Assembly (NCBI GenBank): GCA_030765065.1
Contig: CM060978.1
Span: forward strand, 56,634,421-56,698,420
Length of the DNA stretch: 64,000 bases
Direction: 5' to 3'
Source of the DNA: Deroplatys truncata
Taxonomy: Eukaryota; Arthropoda; Insecta; Mantodea; Mantidae
The first letter of the stretch is position 1; every line of letters starts with the position of its first letter. Positions 1 through 10,906 of the stretch are shown here, piece by piece. The notes beneath the pieces were generated by a model. It saw only the letters and a list, made by a program, of their open reading frames with translations. It did no database searches and had not been told where the DNA came from. Both the position numbers and the translations under genes were made by a program.

Positions 1-181
1 TCATATCTCGTATTGTTACGGTCAACGCCACCTAGGAAGCGTTGGTACGATTCATGGCGTAGGATTCAGGCGACTGTGAGAGTATGTCCACAAATGACAA
101 TGCATTTTATGTTTATAAAGTAATTATATTACTTTATTTATTATATGTAATGTAATTTAAAGAGAAAGAGCGTTTTATAAT

Positions 182-578
182 TTGGACAGAGTGATTAGCG
201 GCTATAACTTAACAGTATCTACAGAGAAAACTAATTTAATTCCATTCCGTGGAAAACTCACAAGAAGAGGAAAAATAATAAGCAATAGCATTAATAATTT
301 TAATTACAATATATACACTATTATAAGAACACTGAACGGAAAAGTAGGGAAGAACACAATTCTAAAGTTTAGCAGAGTTATGGCGGTTTCTGTTATACTC
401 TATGTATCCGAAACCTGGATCCTAACAAAACGTGACGTGAGGGTATCCAAGCAGCGGAAATGACATTTTTTACATCAGTGGCAGACTATAAGTTAAATGA
501 TAAGCAGAGATGTGAAGACATCAGAACGAGCTGGGTATTTTCTCAATAAATGAAAGGATAGTTAATTACAGGATAAAA
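182..578 (+). pseudogene. LINE reverse-transcriptase fragment
   Basis: The plus strand reads YNLTVSTEKTNLIPFRGKL, then an FNY segment, RVMAVSVILYVSETWILTKR, then in a shifted frame AEMTFFTSVADYKLNDKQR and IRTSWVFSQ. This follows the order of the thumb and C-terminal end of insect non-LTR reverse transcriptases (LTISTEKTK...F.GK, FNYLG, KVMAVP.LLYGSETW, AEM.FLRSV.GY, IR.EL.IFSINE). The piece is internally shortened, carries a frameshift and stops, and is butted by a family A repeat at 585. It is dead. Confidence 0.75.
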
Positions 579-584
579 TGAAAA

Positions 585-1402
585 ATCTAATGTGTTACAC
601 ACACATGACTTTCTCTACACTTGTACAAACTATTTTTACAAACGCTTATTCTCCATATGCTTCATGTCAATTGAGATGTTAATCTTATTGCTAATTTTCT
701 TGGTAGGCTTTATGGGATAATCAAATATTTTAAGAGCTGGTTGCTATGTGGAGTATTCCATTCTCGTTGCATTACCAGGACAAAAAAATGAATAACGAAT
801 TTCCATTTGAGAACAAGTATTAGTATTGGAAAATTTAAGGGTATAACAAGCAATATCTCGAAAATGATTCACTCACCAAAAAGAAAATATATGACATAAA
901 TTGTTTATTTTAATGCGATCTACATTTTTTGTGTAGTAAGATTTTGTCTATCTCTTATGGTTAACCAGTTATGGAAAAGTCGTTCACAATGAAGAATACT
1001 TTTGGAGACATTTCAGAAAATTCAAGATATACATTTCATTTGTCATGAAAATATCTAAAGCATATGATATTTTAATAAAAATGGTTAGAGCCATTTTTGA
1101 GAAAATTAAAATTTTGGAAAAATGTTCCATGTAAACGGTAATCTGGGGTGGGGGGATTTTCTTGAAAACCTTCGTGTCGCATCTCTGGAAGATACTGAAC
1201 CTAAATACTAAGTTTGGTGTTTATCCGACTGTTCGTTTCTGAGTTATGCTCTACACAGACACACACATGGACATGTTTCCAAAAATTCTCTTTTTTGGAT
1301 TCAGGAGGCCTCAAAAAATGTATTTCGGGTGAAATCTCGGTATCAAATTTTTGGGTGGAATACAATACTTCCCCTACTCACTATACGTAGTAGAGAAAGT
1401 AA
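585..1402 (+). mobile_element. Family A repeat (Helentron-like), full-length
   Basis: Begins TCTAATGTGTTACAC then the subterminal ACTTTCTCTAC, and ends TACTATACGTAGTAGAGAAA. It has a short ACACAC tract at 1258-1266. It has no coding capacity. It faces an inverted copy at 1643-2450. Confidence 0.75.
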
Positions 1403-1642
1403 AAAATCACTGAGAGAAACGACTTGAAAACAACATAGCCAGACAAGTCATATGTTATACAGCGATAGTCCAATGAAGTGCTGGGCGTCCCAAAACGAGC
1501 TGGTTGCAGCAATTTTTGAGGCTGGAACAAGCATTGATACCTAATCCCTAACAACAGGCGACGACGGTAATTTAAACCCATTTTACTAAAAACTATTGCA
1601 TACACCTGGTATGTAAAATCTTTAGTAGACTCTCCCATATAA

Positions 1643-2450
1643 TTAATTTCTCTACTACGTATAGTAAGTAGGGGAAGTATTTCATTCCACCCAAAAATTC
1701 GATACCGAGATTTCACCGGAAATACATGTTTTGAGGCCTCCTGAATCCAGAAAGGAAACATGTCCGTGTGTGTGTGTCTGTGTGTCTTTGTTTGTGTCTG
1801 TGAACAGCATAACTCAGAAACGAACAGTCGGATAAAATCCAAACTTGGTATTTAGTTTTATTATCTTTTAAACATGCGACACAAGGATTTTCAAGTAAAT
1901 CCCTCCACCCCAGACTATCCGTTACTTGGAACAATTTTCGAAAAAGTTGATTTTCTGAAAAATGACTAACGATTTTGATTAAAATATCATATGTTTAAGG
2001 TATCTTCATGGCAAATAAAATGTATATCTTGAATTTTCTGGGAATGTCTCCGAAATTATTCTTCATTGTGAACGACTTTGGCATGACTGGTTAACCATAA
2101 GAGATAGACAAAATTTTACTACACAAAAAATGTAGATCGCGTTAAAATACACAATTTATGTCATATACATTTTGTGTTGTTGAGTGAACCATTTTCGAGA
2201 TATTGCTTGTTATGCACTTAAATTTTCCAATACCTAATCTGTGGCAAAGAGAATGGAATGCGCCACATAGCAACCAGCTCTTAAAAGATTTGACTATCGC
2301 TTAAAGTCTACCATATTCCCCTTGCACCTACAAGAAAATTAGCAATAAGATTAACATCTCGATTAATTTTAAGCATATGGAGAATAACCCTTTGTAAAAA
2401 TAGTTTGTACAAGAGTAGAGAAAGTCACGTGAGTGCAACACAACATATTT
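1643..2450 (-). mobile_element. Family A repeat, full-length, inverted
   Basis: Mirror image of the 585-1402 copy: it starts TTTCTCTACTACGTATAGTA and ends AGTAGAGAAAGTCACGTGAG. The microsatellite slot holds an interrupted GT run (1767-1801). With the previous copy it forms an inverted pair around a 240 bp spacer. Confidence 0.75.
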
Positions 2451-3307
2451 TTTTTAATTCGTCCGCTTATTATGCGCACTTGGAACATAAATAGCTATTT
2501 TTTTGGGACATCAAAACATTTATTTTTTGTGAAATGTTCGTTTTGAAATTTGTATTAGAATGAAACATCTTTAAGGGGTTTTAAAATTGTAAAAGGCGAA
2601 ATTTATTTAATTGGTCCAAGGGCATAAAACTATAGAATATAATTCGCCATTGTTCCCTAAGAAGGTGGGTGTTGTAAAAATTAAGGGCTGAATAAAAGGA
2701 AGCACTAGATTCTCCTTCCATATTCTGTTTCCAGACTATGACATGTCTAACCTCTGCAAACAAGCGAATAGTGAAATACAATTTCTGCAAATGACACCCC
2801 CCCTGCTCCTAGGCAGGAGAAAGCTTCTGACGTTCGTTTCCAATTTTGTGTATTCGCTTTAGAGGTATATGGCATTAGCCGCCACTGCTTGCCAAACCGC
2901 GCTTATCTCGCAGTGCAGCCAACTTCTCGAGTATTTTGATGTTTTGAATGAAAGGGAAATTCATGTAGTATTTCTTGCGTATATGTTGCAGTGCATGAAG
3001 CCATGTTAACCCTCGCCGCCTTGTCTTCAACTTTCTCTTTCCGACTTTCACGCTCCCTGCACTTTCTCCAAAGTACGGGCTAATTACGTGATTTGCTCTC
3101 CCTGTGTTGACTCGACTGGAATGAGGTTGTTACACCTGGGAAGATATATCCCGATAGTCGGGCTCTACATTACAATTGAGTGTCTTATGAAATTGGAGTT
3201 ATTTAAACCATAAGTAAGTTTAGAGATCTTCTTTTAGCAAAATTAATATCTTTGCTTAAAACAAACTGGAATCACAATCCGATAATTATAATTTCACCGG
3301 CTCCTCT
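2451..3307. other. No recognised feature
   Basis: Single-copy looking sequence within the window. It contains a C8 run near 2795 and a small CCTAGG-centred inverted repeat (CTGCTCCTAGGCAG, 2804-2817). No open frame with recognisable homology was seen. Confidence 0.4.
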
Positions 3308-4345
3308 TGAGGCAGTATTTTTAACACTTAAATAATTTCAGTCTAATTATATAATATATAATTCAATAACCGCCCGCCTTAAAGCAATATGTGTATGTAA
3401 CCATGTATGAAAAGTGTATATTACAGTCATTATATATGTTTATATTACTGTATGCTATTGTATACATATTCAATAATGTTATATGAATGTATTACGTCAT
3501 TTAATAATGTAGGAGCTGTGAGAATAATAGGTTAAACGTTGCTAACAATGAGGTAACAATGAGATAACCTTGAGGCAATGATGAGTTTGAGAGTTTAAAT
3601 ATTACTTGTGATTCTTGGAAGCAATAATGTAATTTTAATGACAGTTTATAAAATAGCCAATCAACAACAAGAAAAAGCCTTAGTTAAATGAAGGTATTCT
3701 ATTGGAGTAGGATTAGCCAATCAGAAACTGAAATATAGCAAAGTTTTCAAATGCAAAGTTCAGTTGCCTGCAGACAGCGATACTAACCAGACGCAAAAAG
3801 TTTCCTAAAGAGATATAATATGTATTCGTGTGAAACGAAAAGTAATTTTACGTGTTAAAAAGTGTAATTAATTAATAAAAAGTATCGCACAGCTCTCTAT
3901 ATCAGTGAAGTGTTATTTAAATCATATCAAGCATTAATAAAAAGAGTGAAGAAAAATTATGATCTGTGTAAGCCTACATTCCTAGTCACACCACAACCCG
4001 GCTAAGAGAAACGTGTCTCTAACGGTAATACTGACGCAGCCGAGGCAAACATAAAATATAATATTCAAAGAAACAGTTAAATTACAAAGTTAATATTTTT
4101 TTTTTAAACTTGGGGCACAGGCCACCTGAAAGTACATTTGGGGCGAAGGCTACCGGAAACTGTTTACTATACGTACGGTTGCAACTACTACCAGATCGGC
4201 TCCCCAACAGTTGAAATATAATACAACTCCTTAAATACAAACTACTTTAAATTAACGCCCAAAGCGTAGTGCAAACAACGTAAAGACAATATCTACTTCA
4301 AATTGGATTTTCATACGTGGGGCTGAAACTATCTACTTCACTCTC
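3308..4345 (+). repeat. Family B LTR-like repeat, copy 1
   Basis: Starts TGAGGCAGTATTTTTAACAC. It has a CCAAT cluster (CCAAT at 3657 and 3717, ATTGG at 3701), AATAAAAAG-type polyadenylation-like signals near 3935, then a leader with CTTGGGGC, GGCTCCCCAACAGTTG and ACGCCCAAAGCG modules. The TG start, promoter-like boxes, poly(A)-like signal and a following primer-site-like region fit a solo LTR plus leader of an LTR retrotransposon. No gag or pol sequence is attached, so the assignment is inferred. Confidence 0.55.
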
Positions 4346-4498
4346 CACCACTTTAAGTATAATCAGCAGGAATATTATATTCCATCCAGAACTTTGGTAC
4401 TGAAATTTATCGGGAAATACGTATTTTGAGATCCTCTGAATCTATAAGAAGTTAGTAAAATGCCCCCGTATGGGTCTTTCTGCATGAAGAGCATAAAT
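4346..4498 (-). repeat. Family A 3'-end fragment, decayed
   Basis: Matches the 3' part of family A in inverse: TTCCATCC, a TCGGGAAATACGTATTTTGAG segment and a GAGCATAA block are recognisable, but with many substitutions. Confidence 0.45.
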
Positions 4499-4503
4499 GG
4501 AAA

Positions 4504-4650
4504 GTCTGATGTGATACATTCACATAGCCTTTCTCTACTCACTATCGTTTCTTAGGGGTATAAAGCTATTCTTAGCAAAGCTTATATGTCTGTCTACTAC
4601 ATTTTAATGCAAATAAAATTCAGAAATAGATGCTTTAGACATTAATTTCA
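4504..4650 (+). repeat. Family A 5'-end fragment, second subfamily
   Basis: TCTGATGTGATACATTCACA followed by CTTTCTCTACTCACTATCG. It carries the second subfamily's ATCGTTTCTTAGG variant and stops after about 145 bp where another 5' end begins. Confidence 0.55.
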
Positions 4651-4656
4651 AGAAAC

Positions 4657-5503
4657 TTTGATGTATTCAATCACATGACTTTCTCTACTCTTGTACAAAC
4701 TGTTTTTACTACTGCATATTCTCTATCGACTACATGTTAACTGAGATAAACATTTGCAGAAACCATCTTATTGCTAATTTTCTTGTAGGTGCAAGGGGAA
4801 TATGGTAGGCTTTAAGCGATAGTCAAATCTTTTAAGAGCTGGTTGCTATGTGGAGCATTCCACTCTCTTTATATATCCAGGACATTAAAAAAAACGAATA
4901 ATGAACATTTGAGAACAAGTATAAGTATTTGAAAATTCAAACAAATAGCCAGGAATATCTCAGAAATGGTTCACTCGAAAAAAAATGTATATGACATAAA
5001 TTCTGTGCTTCAACGAGATATAATTTTTTTTTGTGCAGTGAAATATTGTCTACCTTTATGGGTTACCAGTTGTACGAAAGTGATTCACAATTAAGGGAAC
5101 TTTTGGAGACAGAAAATTCAAGATATACGTTTCATTACCATGAAAATATCTTAAACATATTAGATTTTAATTAAAATCCTTAGAGCCATTTTTTAAAAAA
5201 AATGTAAGTTTTCAAAAAATGTTCCATGTAAAGGGTAGTTTGGTGAGAGAGGATTTTCCTTAAAATCTGTGTGTCACACCCTTGTAAGATACTAAACTCA
5301 AGTACCGACTTTGGTATTTATCCAACTGTTCGTTTCTGAGTTATGCTGTTCACAAACAGACTCACACACGGACATGTTTCCAAAAATGCTTTATTTGGAT
5401 TCACGGCAGCTCAAAACATGTATTTCCTGTGAAATCTCGGTATCAAATTTTTGGATGGAATGTAATACTTCCCCTACTTACTATACGTAGTAGAGTAGGT
5501 AAT
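4657..5503 (+). mobile_element. Family A repeat, near full-length
   Basis: Begins CTTTGATGTATTCAATCACA and ends TACTATACGTAGTAGAGTAG. All internal landmarks are present (GCTGGTTGCTATGTGGAGCA, CCATGTAAAGGGTA, CGGACATGTTTCC). Confidence 0.7.
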
Positions 5504-5506
5504 AAA

Positions 5507-5800
5507 ATGGGAACAACGATAGCCAAATGTTATAGAACTGGACACTATACGCTGATCTTAAAATTCCATACTGTTTCCATAACACCGCGAGAAACAAGTG
5601 AATGTTGACAGGACTTCAAGAGAGAATGGCCAAGTATTGAACAATTTGAGCCATTAATAATGGATATCTCAGAAATGGCTTATGCTACAAAAAAGTTATT
5701 TGAAATAAATTGTGTGTTTTGAAGAGTTCTAATATTTTGTTAGGCACATATTCTTCTACCGTTTAACATCTATTAGTAATATAACATTATTTAAAATTTG
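5507..5800 (+). repeat. Family A fragment, second subfamily internal part
   Basis: Contains the ACTGGACACTATACGCTG, CGCGAGAAACAAG and GGATATCTCAGAAATGGCT blocks typical of the second subfamily. It lacks both termini. It lies 166 bp beyond the donor of the exon at 5967. Confidence 0.55.
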
Positions 5801-5966
5801 AATAGGATTTCTTTTTAAATTTGTTTTTTCTCACAAGGCTATAAATGCAAATTCTAACAAATATATTAGCCTTAATTGCTCAAGATTCAACCAATTACGC
5901 GTGTATGATAGACGTTTTTAGCTAGTCAAGCATCGATCCTACAAAAGACATGAAAGGCGGTCTTAC

Positions 5967-6198
5967 CTGTTTGCCATCCCAGCGACTGTACTGTCGCCAG
6001 TCAGTGAGTCCAGGTCGCCAGTACTCGAGGGTGTACTCCTCGGCGTACTCCTGTCCTCTGCCTCGGTCATATCGTCCTTGGGTCTCCACTCCCGTAAGGA
6101 CATACACATCACCCAAATCCACCTCCAGGAACTCGCGCACACCCCTCTCTATCTGTTGCTTGGGGCACCATGCTCCTCCTGTCTTGTCCACCCTGAGC
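5967..6198 (-). CDS. Discoidin domain receptor, second discoidin-domain exon
   Basis: A TTTGTTGCAG acceptor and GTAAGA donor bound a 232 bp minus-strand exon. It completes the Arg codon begun in the exon at 55491 and continues LRVDKTGGAWCPK, EFLEVDLGDVYVLTGVETQG, RYDRGRGQEYAEEYTLEYWR and ends at GKQ in phase 0. GGAWCP, the LEVDL strand, the V-TQGR motif and the EY...YWRPG strand are hallmarks of the DDR discoidin domain and distinguish it from other F5/8C proteins. The exon covers roughly the middle half of that domain, so the remaining third (strands leading to the second Cys) must lie downstream of the window start. No stop or frameshift is seen. A transposon remnant begins only about 45 bp upstream of the acceptor. 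Whether the full protein carries an active kinase cannot be judged here. Confidence 0.93.
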
Positions 6199-6242
6199 CT
6201 GCAACAAAGAAAAACCCATTGCTGAATAATCCTCTTGAAGAC

Positions 6243-7005
6243 ATACAATGCCTTCGTTTTATACCAAGGCCACAACCGCCTTACATGCGTATCGGTCGAG
6301 ACGGCAGTAATCTCGGTATTATGTCACTGCACAGCAGCGGCGCAGGACGTGTCAAGGGTACGTTTATCAGCTGTGAGATGTCTCAGTCGTTGATTTGTCG
6401 TCACGTTCTGAGGTGTTTCGACAATACGTGTGTTATGTGTGATTTGCTTAGGAATGTTATTCTCTTATTAGTCCACGGAAATACCTACCAAGAAATTCAC
6501 GCTTGAACAGCGTATTTTTATGTACGATACATACGTGAAAACTGAATCATGTAAACAGGTGTGTAGACAGTTTCAGGAGCAATTTCTTGGTTACGCAGTT
6601 CCGGGTAGAGACACTGTGAGATGTTTGGTTAATAAATTAGAACAACGGGATCCCTAAACGCTAAAAAATAAAGTTTGTAGGAACAATCCCCGCACCACAG
6701 ACGAGCTTAAGGACAATATAAAAGCAGCAATTATGAACATTTCGCAAGAAGAACTTATGCGTGTGAATGGTAATTTCATCGGGCGATGTCAAGAATGTGT
6801 TGGCGCAGATAGACACCACTTTTAACAACACTTATAACAAGGTTAGCACTCATTACATATATGTTACTAAGGCTCGTGAGTAAGTAACGCGGGAGTTACG
6901 GAACGGAAAACCCCGCAGCGTAGTGGAATGTGTGCGGAGCACACATTCGCGCGGTCTGCGGCCTTGGCATAAAACGAAGGCCATTTGTCACACACCTAAA
7001 GTAAA
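6243..7005. mobile_element. Internally deleted mariner-superfamily transposon next to the splice acceptor
   Basis: Imperfect terminal inverted repeats: TGCCTTCGTTTTATACCAAG at 6250-6269 on the left and its near complement (CTTGGCATAAAACGAAGGCC) at 6963-6982. Between them lie only the two ends of a transposase frame, so the catalytic middle is missing. The left end is about 45 bp from the acceptor AG of the 5967-6198 exon, so this sequence may supply that intron's branch-point region. Confidence 0.6.
6481..6822 (+). pseudogene. Transposase remnant: N-terminal helix-turn-helix fused to C-terminal tail
   Basis: The frame reads PTKKFTLEQRIFMYDTYVKT, CKQVCRQFQEQF, DTVRCLVNKLEQ (the N-terminal helix-turn-helix of DUF4817-type insect transposases), then a stop, and soon LKDNIKAAIMNISQEELMRV, CQECVGADRHHF-stop, which matches the C-terminal end of the same family (I...I..E.L.RV..NF..R...C....G.HF). 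The acidic catalytic residues are deleted. The expected start codon is ATA (6481) instead of ATG. Confidence 0.65.
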
Positions 7006-7138
7006 AAATACAGGGCGTGTATTAAATCTGGAAACAGGTTGTGTAATACTTTTAATATTCTGACACCAATAGAGATTCATCCATCCATCTATTTTAGTTT
7101 AATTTTTGGGCGTTTATTATTTACGAAAATAGGCTGCT

Positions 7139-7774
7139 GATTGCTTTCTCTAACACGTACGTAGGAGGTCGACGGAATATTCCTTTCCACACAAAATTTC
7201 GATATAGAAATTTATCCGAAAATGCACTCTCTCTCTCTCTCTCTCTCTGAACAGGCAAACAGAGGCAAAAATAAAGTGCCGAATATCTTGGTATTTAACA
7301 TCAGTAATTTACAAAGTTGCGGCATGTAGATTTTTAACAAAATCCCTCAACTCGAAACTATCTTTTAGGCAGGTGAATATATTGAATGTTCTGGGAATAG
7401 CGCCGAATTCGGAAGGAATTTCGTATAATGTTGTATGAGTGGCAAAGCTTAAGAGCTAGACATAAGCGTACTCTAAGAGAAAACAGGGTAAACCCCTTTA
7501 AAATTCACAATTTATTTCAATAAATTTTTTGTGGTACCCGCCTTTTCGGATATATCTACTGTTGTTGGTTTGAATTTTGTAATACTTTATTTTTTTAAAG
7601 TGCTATTAGATTCAGTTGTTTCTCCCAAAGTCATGGAAGATATATGGAATTTAAAAGCCAGTATATAGGGACCTTGTTTAAACACTTGACTGTCGGTTCT
7701 GCTTTCTACATTCCTGTTGTATCTACAACGGAAAGTTAATAAAACTGTTTTTACAAACGTTTATATCGATTAAC
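7139..7774 (-). mobile_element. Family A repeat, second subfamily, 5'-truncated, with CT microsatellite
   Basis: Inverse orientation starting TGCTTTCTCTAACACGTACG. The microsatellite slot, usually (CA)n/(GT)n, holds (CT)n at 7229-7248. The 5' part stops where a transposase fragment begins at about 7775. Confidence 0.6.
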
Positions 7775-8178
7775 TTCACCACGGAGGACGACCAGGAAAC
7801 ATCCAGAGAGGTCGCTTTCACAGAGTGTATTTGAAAGTCTGAGGGTATTCAGAGTTGTTTGCGCACGATGGAGCTTCACCTCATTATGAAACTTTGATTC
7901 GTCAATGGCTGAATCCTGGTTTGGGTAAGGGGACACTGTGGAATGTTCAGCATCATCACCCGACTTGAACCCCATGGATTTCACTGTATGGGAGATTTTG
8001 AAACCCACGTGAGGGCGTAAACATTGGAAATTTGGATTATCTTCGGGAAAACTGTAACCTTGCATCAGGTGGTCTGAATGTTTCTGTGCCGAAGGCCATT
8101 CAAAGCAATCTTGTAAAAGTTTTGAGGAATTATGCAGAGAATGGTGGCAGAACTGTCGAGACTGGTCTGTACACCCTG
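7775..8178 (+). pseudogene. C-terminal half of a mariner-superfamily transposase, with right terminus
   Basis: Pieced across frames: LFAHDGASPHYETLIRQWLN (second catalytic D), SPDLNPMDFTVWEILK (third acidic position is D, the LDFFLWG-type motif), then VSVPKAIQSNLVKVLRNYAE and a tail. Frameshifts separate the segments and the N-terminal half is absent. The segment ends ACACCCTG next to TA at 8179, the usual inverted end (CAGGGTGT) of such elements, so this is probably a 5'-truncated copy with its right end preserved. Confidence 0.6.
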
Positions 8179-8180
8179 TA

Positions 8181-8738
8181 TCTTTTAACCTTGCACTGTT
8201 GACACGTATTATTCTGTGCTCCCTTTCCTTTTCCTTTCCTCTAATTGGCTAATGTACACTTTTGAATGGCGATGTATGAACAAAAAGAAAAGCTCTGTGG
8301 AATGCAAGTTCAGACATAAAAACACTGTCATGATATGTAGATGCATGTACTTTCATCACTCTGAGAGGTAGGTTTAAACCGAAGGATCCTACTATCTATT
8401 TAGTAATAAGAGTTTACACACATTCAAGATGTATTAACTTTGATACGTATATATTAAATTAAATGCTATATAAGGAACCGTATGTATCACACAACAACCT
8501 ATTCCAGACAGTAGTCAATAAGTGGTGACAAGTACACGTGACAGTTAAAAGATACGGGGCAAAGTTATATGGAACACAGTTTAGCACTCTGTATGTTAAT
8601 GTGTTAAATGAACTTCTAGCCAGCAACATTTCTATTTTTTCATTCAGTCCTTGATTCGGATACATTTCAACTGTGAGTGACGTCTGGCAATACACCAAAT
8701 ATGCAAACTTGAAGGTTTATCTACTATCAATATAAAAA
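8181..8738. other. No recognised feature
   Basis: AT-rich sequence without recognisable repeat landmarks. A minus-strand 79-codon open frame (8459-8698) shows no family resemblance. Confidence 0.4.
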
Positions 8739-8945
8739 TCTGATGCGTTGCAATCACGTAACTTTCTGCACACACTCGTTTATTTTTACAATACTTCTTT
8801 ACGTATTCTCTCAAAAGCTTATTTTTATAACTGCTTAGCTTTAAATGAGGTAAGGGATTAAGAAATTAATTTAGCTGTAGATAAAATAAAAAATAAACAA
8901 TATCTGCAAGACTGTAATCCAGCTTCTTGCATCTAAGCCAGAAAT
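8739..8945 (+). repeat. Family A 5'-end fragment
   Basis: TCTGATGCGTTGCAATCACG followed by ACTTTCTGC. The internal part decays within 200 bp. Confidence 0.5.
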
Positions 8946-8967
8946 CGTTTGCTCATTTTTTATTTTT

Positions 8968-9051
8968 ACTTTCTCTATTAAGTATTAATGCACGTTTTGA
9001 GGCACCCTGAATGCAAATACAGCATTTTTGGAAACGTGTCCGTGTGAGTGT
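8968..9051 (-). repeat. Family A 3'-end fragment
   Basis: TACTTTCTCTATTAAGTATT, then TTTTGAGGCACCCTGAATGC and GGAAACGTGTCCGTG. It is cut off by a family B copy starting at 9052, which appears to have inserted at the microsatellite. Confidence 0.6.
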
Positions 9052-10040
9052 TGAGGCAGTATTTTTAATACTTAAATGATTTCAGTCAAATTATATAATA
9101 TGTAAATTCAATAAAAGCCCGCCTTGAAGCAATATGTGTGTATAATAATTTGTAAAATTTATGTAACAGTCATTGTATATGTTTGTATTATTGTACCCGT
9201 GTGTATTAGTGTTATGTGAATGTATTACGTGATTTAATAAGGTAGGAGCTGTGAGAATAATAAGTTAAAAGTTGCTAACAATTAGGTAACTTTGAGGCAA
9301 TAATTAATTTGAGAGTTTAAATGTTACTTGTGATTCTTGGAAGCAATAATGTAATTTTAGTGGCAGTTTATAAAAATAGCCTATCAACAGCAGAAAAAGC
9401 TTTAGTTAAATGAAGGTAGTCTATTGGATTAGGATTAACCAATCAGTGACTTGAAATGCAGGAATTTACAAGTTTAAACGGTTGAAATCAATTCAGTTGC
9501 CTGCAGACAGTGTTTGTAACCGGATGCGAGATGCGTCCTCGAGAGATTTAATACGTATTCGTGTGAGACGAAAGATAAGTTTACGTATTAAAAAGTACAA
9601 GTAATTAATTAAAGAATTTCACAGCTCTCCATATCAGTGAAGTGTTATTTAAATCGTATCAAGCATTAATAAAAGAAGTGAAGTAAAATTATAATCTGTG
9701 TAAGCCTACATTCTTAGTCATACCACAATCCTGCTAAGAGAAACATGTCTCTAAAAATAAATACTGACGCAGCCGAGGCAAACATAAACATAAAGATTTA
9801 AAGAAACAGTTTAATTACAAAATTAACATTTTTTTTTAAACTTGGGGCAAAGGCTACCTGAAAGTACATTTGGGACGAAGGCTACCGGAAACTGTTTACC
9901 ATACGTGCGGTTGCAACTACTACAAGTTCGGCTCTCCAACAGTTGAAATATAATACAACTCCTTGAATACGACCTACTTTAAATTGACGCCCAAAGCGTG
10001 TTTCAAACAATGAAACATAACTACTTCAGTGCTATATCTG
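9052..10040 (+). repeat. Family B LTR-like repeat, copy 2
   Basis: Starts TGAGGCAGTATTTTTAATAC. The same landmarks as copy 1 follow in order: GTAGGAGCTGTGAGAATAAT, CCAAT/ATTGG boxes near 9420-9450, GCAGCCGAGGCAAACATAAA, CTTGGGGC and the leader modules through ACGCCCAAAGCGTG. The flanks are family A sequence on both sides. Confidence 0.6.
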
Positions 10041-10408
10041 CTTGTGAACAGCATAACTCAAAAACCAAATGCCGGGTGAAAACCAAACTTGGTATTTGAG
10101 TTTAGTATCTTCCAAGGATGCAACACAGAGATTTTCATGATAACCCTCCACTGCAGACTACTCTTTACATAGAACATTTTTCGAAAACTTTGATTTTCTT
10201 ATAAATGGTTCTAACGATTATGACTAAATATAGCATATTTGGTATATTTTAAAGTCAAATTAAATAGGTATATATTTTGAATTTTCTGGGAATTTCCCCA
10301 AAAAGCCTCTACATTCTGAATGACTTTCACGTAACTGGTAAACCGTAAGAGATAGACCAATTTTACAAAAGATCTCATTAAAACACACAATTTATCTCAT
10401 ATGAATTT
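10041..10408 (-). mobile_element. Family A tandem array, unit 1 (starts at the microsatellite side)
   Basis: GTGAACAGCATAACTC to CACAATTTATCTCATATG, ending abruptly at GAATTTTT where the next unit's 3' end begins. It is probably the continuation of the 8968-9051 fragment, split by family B copy 2. Confidence 0.6.
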
Positions 10409-10906
10409 TTACTTTTTCTACTACGTATAGTAAGTAGGCGAAGTATTGCATTCCACCCAATTTCATTCGATACCAAGATTTCACCGGAAATATATGTTTT
10501 GAGGCCCCTGAATCCAAAATAAGCATTTTTAGAAAAAGCTCCGTGTGTGTGCGTATGTTTGGATGTGTGACTATGAACAGAATAACTCAAAAACTAAAAG
10601 CAGGATGAATACCAAACTTTTCAAGAAAATCCCTCCACCCCAGACTAACCTTTAGTTGGAACATTTTTCAAACTTTTCATTTTTTCAAACATGGCTCTAA
10701 CGATTTTTATTAAAATACAACAGGTTTAAGATATTTTGATGGAAAATGAAATGTATATCTTGAGTTTTCTGGGAGTGTCTGCAAAAGTCCTCCCCTTTCT
10801 GAATGGTTTTTCATAAATGGTAAACCATAAGAGAGAGACAAAATTTTACTACACAAAAAATGTATATCTCGTTAAAACACACAATTTTTGTCCTAAATAT
10901 TTTTAC
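10409..10906 (-). mobile_element. Family A tandem array, unit 2
   Basis: Starts ACTTTTTCTACTACGTATAG and ends at CACAATTTTTGTCCTAAATA. The break point within the element is the same as in unit 1. Confidence 0.65.

Noticed and set aside
6078-6506. 142-codon plus-strand open frame over the discoidin exon
   Set aside because: It is antisense to a well-supported exon and then runs into a transposon end; it has no homology.
7229-7250. GAGA-type regulatory element
   Set aside because: The CT run occupies the microsatellite slot of a family A copy, so a repeat origin is sufficient.
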